9,421 bases of DNA from CAZQNF01 sp964403325. GTDB lineage: Bacteria; Patescibacteriota; Patescibacteriia; Magasanikbacterales; GWA2-37-8. The position numbers and the translations under genes are program-made. This document shows, piece after piece, positions 7,601-9,421 of the stretch (within the stretch, counting starts at the first letter, position 1; each line of letters opens with the position of its first letter). Under the pieces are notes generated by a model, which was not told the DNA's origin, ran no database searches, and saw nothing but the letters and a program-made list of their open reading frames with translations. The stretch spans positions 1 through 9,421 of the forward strand of contig CAYOFO010000047.1 of assembly GCA_964403325.1 (NCBI GenBank), in the 5' to 3' direction.

Positions 7601-7733
7601 GTTTGATAAAAGCCCGCTCCAAATCGGCCTCACTTTGATACTGAGCAACACGCGCACTGTCCGCCACATATTCACCCACGACCGTGCTTTGGGGATTTTC
7701 CGCAACCAGATTGTATTTGTTAACTTTTGGCAT
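4644..7733 (-). CDS. hsdR: Type I restriction enzyme, R (motor/endonuclease) subunit, EcoR124I-like
   Basis: This ATP-dependent translocase and endonuclease subunit of a type I restriction complex cuts unmodified DNA far from the recognition site. At 1029 residues it is full length (EcoR124I HsdR is about 1038). The N-terminal nuclease has the PD-(D/E)xK set D154, E168, K170 (IELKRRG) and a downstream QxxxY (Q182-Y186). The two RecA-like helicase domains show Walker A TGSGKT (328-333), DECH (437-440), FTGTP (463-467), LTGFDATTLN (691-700) and QAFSRTNR (715-722). All expected catalytic residues are present. The C-terminal helical part (~840-1029) would contact the HsdM/HsdS core. The ATG lies 2 bases after the rhuM stop without a Shine-Dalgarno motif, so coupled translation is likely. 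It is the last gene of the operon and converges with the 620-residue gene. Confidence 0.97.
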   Translation of the reverse strand: MPKVNKYNLVAENPQSTVVGEYVADSARVAQYQSEADLERAFIKQLETQAYEYLPITSEADLVLNLRKQLEKLNDFTFTDSEWEQFFASELANPNQSIAEKTATIQEDHIKNLTRKDGTTKNVYLIKKDNIHDNSLQIINQYATEDGQRANRYDVTVLVNGLPLVHIELKRRGVAIAEAFNQINRYSRESFWAASGLFEYVQLFVISNGTHTKYYSNTVRSEHIKEAGVGTAKKGKRSSNSFEFTSWWADATNRPITDLVDFGKTFFAKHALLNILTKYCVFTTDRQLLVMRPYQIVATERILSRIEVGTNYKKLGTVEAGGYIWHTTGSGKTLTSFKTAQLASKLSYVDKVIFVVDRKDLDYQTMREYDKFAEGCANSNTSTAILSEQLTKPNGVILKSKKTNQPIIVTTIQKLDRFISKNKGHAIFDGHVVLIFDECHRSQFGDMHAAITKTFKNYNLFGFTGTPIFALNASAGGRPDLKTTEQAFGEKLHTYTIVNAIADKNVLPFKVDYVSTVREAENIEDAQVRDIDREAALASPKRLANIVGYIREHFDQKTKRNSFYKLKDRRLAGFNSIFAVSSIDVAKKYYAEFKKQLEGVPSDKRLKVATIYSFGVNDEDADGMIDENSEDTSGLDVSSRDFLDTAITDYNAMFGTSFDTSSDKFQNYYKDVSSRVKNREVDILIVVNMFLTGFDATTLNTLWVDKNLRLHGLLQAFSRTNRILNSVKTFGNIVCFRNLEKATNESIALFGDKEAGGVVLLKAYEEYYNGYKDGEMAVRGYASLVAELTEKFPVGEHIVGEQNQKDFIKLYGGILRVRNILTTFDEFTGNEILTERDVQDYHSRYIDLYNEFRKGVEVDQENINDDLVFEMELIKQVEINIDFVLALIKKYHENHNKNREILVDINKAIDSSVELRNKKDLINQFITSLDIHSVVDDDWQKFVDKKKIEELEKIIHNEDLNHDATYTFVKNAFRDGSIATTGTAITTVLPPVSLFSPTGERTKKRESVLSKLTSFFERFFDISGGKFSE

Positions 7734-7735
7734 AC

Positions 7736-8743
7736 TTATTTTTTCTTATTTTGCTTTGTTCTTTTTATCACTTTTTTCTCGATACCGTTTATAGTCTCTA
7801 AATAATCTTTTTCAACTGGTGATACGGTTTTTACTTGATACTTTCGGTATTCTCTCCCGGCTTTTTCTACTGCTTTTTCATGGCTTATTTTGCCTGCGTG
7901 ATTTAATTTTCCTTTACCATATATTTCAGAAAATGTATCCAGCTCTGCTACCCAATCTTTCATTTTCATCGGCTCCTGATTTTGAGCTTTTATTTCCGCG
8001 AGGTCAAAGAAAGCAGACACAAGTCGGTTGAGTCGATACAATTCATCTTTGGTCAAATAGTTTTTAGCTATCATGGCATCGGCTCTTGTCGGTAGTTTAC
8101 CGGAAAAATTTGTCATCCCCATAAATTCTTTTTCAGCATCGGCACGAGAATAAATAAGTTCTGCCGCGGTCTGTTCATTGGTAGCGTAATGAAGTTTATT
8201 TTGCACTGTTTTGAAAAACAATAGGGATTCCTTGCTCTTGACATCATAATCAACGCTGGTTGCATACAAATCCAGCACTTGGCGATACAAAACTTTTTCA
8301 CTGCTACGAATGTCACGGATTCTCTCTAGGAGTTCTTTCCAATAATTACCGCCACCCGTTCCTTTCAGTCTTTCGTCATCCATGGCAAAACCTTTGATAA
8401 TGTATTCTTTAAGGCGTTTTGTTGCCCACTGACGAAATTTTGTGCCTTGAATAGATTTTACACGATAGCCAACCGAGATAATAACATCTAAATTATAGTA
8501 GTTTGTTGGTTTGGTAGATAAATCGGAAATCCCGATTTTCTTCATAGATTCGGCTTCGTTTAGCTCTTTTTCGGCATAAATATTCAAAATATGCTCATTA
8601 ATTGTAGACCGACTTTTGTTAAAAAGTTCAGACAATTGATCGATGGTCAACCAAACAGTTTCGCCTTCAATGCGTACTTCAAGGCGAGAGTGTCCATCAT
8701 CGCCTTCATACATTATTATTTGGTTGTTGATTGAGTTGGTCAT
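7736..8743 (-). CDS. rhuM: RhuM-family protein embedded in the hsd operon
   Basis: This 335-residue protein matches the RhuM (virulence_RhuM) family, named after a Salmonella pathogenicity-island protein of uncertain biochemical role. Near the N-terminus, VWLTIDQLSELFNKSRSTIN (30-49) reads like a helix-turn-helix; the family-typical block follows (YYNLDVIISVGYRVKS 82-97, then FRQWATKRLKEYIIKGFAMD 103-122). The middle and C-terminus are mostly helical and the tail is very lysine-rich (residues ~323-335). There is no signal peptide or membrane segment. The start ATG overlaps the hsdS stop (ATGA), and the stop is 2 bases before hsdR, so it must be made together with the restriction subunits. RhuM-type genes are often seen inside type I loci; a regulatory or DNA-binding accessory role is my inference. 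The gene is intact. Confidence 0.9.
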   Translation of the reverse strand: MTNSINNQIIMYEGDDGHSRLEVRIEGETVWLTIDQLSELFNKSRSTINEHILNIYAEKELNEAESMKKIGISDLSTKPTNYYNLDVIISVGYRVKSIQGTKFRQWATKRLKEYIIKGFAMDDERLKGTGGGNYWKELLERIRDIRSSEKVLYRQVLDLYATSVDYDVKSKESLLFFKTVQNKLHYATNEQTAAELIYSRADAEKEFMGMTNFSGKLPTRADAMIAKNYLTKDELYRLNRLVSAFFDLAEIKAQNQEPMKMKDWVAELDTFSEIYGKGKLNHAGKISHEKAVEKAGREYRKYQVKTVSPVEKDYLETINGIEKKVIKRTKQNKKK

Positions 8744-9421
8744 ATTGAATTGAAAGTTAAAAGCTTCCCCCGGTAGTATTCATATTGCTGCCTGCGAGCC
8801 GAAAGCTCCGCCGGTAAACCGATTGAAATATCGTTCACGAGTGCGTCAAATTTATCTAAAATCTTCACAACTCTTTCCTGTTCGGCGAGAGGTGGAAGTG
8901 GTATTTTGATTGATTTTATAACATTAGCATTAAATTGTGGTTGAGCTCCACCGCCAACCAATTTATTTGCTTGTTCCCAATAAAAACTACTTTGAGCAAA
9001 ATGCCAATAATACGTAGGCAAAATAGCATTTTCTTTAAATCGTATTCTTATCAAAAATGAAGCAAACACAGCAGAATAATCCTCATTGAACAACATAGTT
9101 TTTCCATATGTAGCCCCTGTTCGAGCCATCAAAATATCCCCCTTTTCAAGAAGATAATCTTTATTTGCTTCAGATAAATCAAGGTATTTACTATCATCCG
9201 CTCTTAATTTTCCATTTTCGTTTATATCCGTAATTCTTACAAATCTAACATTTCCCTGATCTTTTGCTTTATCTGTAAAACCGTATCTAAATTCACAAAT
9301 CTCATCAAGATTTACAAATTTCACATCATCCCCAAACGTCAACTGCTCCTCCCGATAATACTCATACTGCTTCTTCCTTGCTTCTAGCTCTGCTTCTAGC
9401 TCTGCTTCTAGCTCTGTAAAA
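8740..9421 (-). CDS. hsdS: Type I restriction-modification specificity subunit, C-terminal part (cut by window edge)
   Basis: HsdS recognises the bipartite DNA target and scaffolds HsdM and HsdR. Only the central conserved region, the second target recognition domain and the C-terminal conserved region are in the window; the frame stays open to base 9421, so a start at TTG 9342 would be wrong. In coding order: three ELEA repeats (9416-9381), a conserved spacer helix ARKKQYEYYREEQLTF (9381-9334), the second recognition domain (about 9330-8890) with ILMARTGATYGK, then PLPPLAEQ and the matching helix ARRQQYEYYRGKLLTF (8799-8752). The two helices are identical at 11 of 16 positions, the usual internal duplication that makes HsdS pseudo-symmetric. 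The gene ends in TGA overlapping the rhuM start. hsdM is expected upstream, outside the window. Confidence 0.95.
   Translation of the reverse strand, partial: FTELEAELEAELEARKKQYEYYREEQLTFGDDVKFVNLDEICEFRYGFTDKAKDQGNVRFVRITDINENGKLRADDSKYLDLSEANKDYLLEKGDILMARTGATYGKTMLFNEDYSAVFASFLIRIRFKENAILPTYYWHFAQSSFYWEQANKLVGGGAQPQFNANVIKSIKIPLPPLAEQERVVKILDKFDALVNDISIGLPAELSARRQQYEYYRGKLLTFNSI
9381..9416 (-). repeat. Three perfect 12-bp tandem repeats in the hsdS spacer region
   Basis: The plus-strand unit CTTCTAGCTCTG occurs three times without a mismatch (9381-9392, 9393-9404, 9405-9416). On the coding strand this gives ELEA three times. The unit length is a multiple of three, so copy-number change keeps the frame. 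It lies exactly between the two recognition halves of HsdS, where EcoR124I has its TAEL repeats. Confidence 0.93.

Noticed and set aside
8740..9342. hsdS starting at TTG 9342 as a 200-residue protein
   Set aside because: The frame continues upstream through the conserved HsdS central helix and the ELEA repeats to the window edge, so this TTG is an internal Leu codon of a longer gene.

Overview
This is a bacterial window of moderate, slightly AT-leaning composition. It holds six recognisable genes and one conspicuous repeat structure. TGA acts as a stop (it ends hsdS), so the recoded-TGA lineages are unlikely. None of the six chosen start codons has a clear Shine-Dalgarno motif; the leaders are A/T-rich. 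The gene mix would fit an uncultivated bacterium, possibly Patescibacteria or a group with weak SD use, but no gene here fixes the taxon.

Left part (1-2041, minus strand): an SulP/SLC26-type anion permease with a C-terminal STAS domain, then a 65-codon unknown ORF, then the first 51 codons of a P-loop kinase that runs off the edge. All three are read toward position 1. A sigma70-like promoter upstream of sulP lies inside a long repeat.

Middle part (2131-4574): a plus-strand gene for a 620-residue protein I do not recognise, with a coiled-coil N-terminus. It has its own weak promoter and a strong 18-bp-stem terminator. It is bracketed by two direct copies of a ~160-bp non-coding repeat (2131-2290 and 4417-4574, about 94% identical by hand alignment). 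Each copy carries the same minus-strand promoter-like element. The arrangement looks like a one-gene cassette gained or duplicated by recombination between the repeats.

Right part (4644-9421, minus strand): the distal end of a type I restriction-modification operon in the order hsdS - rhuM - hsdR. hsdS is cut by the window edge, and hsdM would be expected beyond it. HsdR closely resembles the EcoR124I (type IC) motor subunit. HsdS contains three perfect 12-bp repeats, encoding ELEA three times, at the place where EcoR124I-type enzymes carry the TAEL repeats that set the spacer length of the target site. A RhuM-family gene is packed between hsdS and hsdR (4-bp overlap upstream, 2-bp gap downstream), so it is probably co-expressed with the restriction system.
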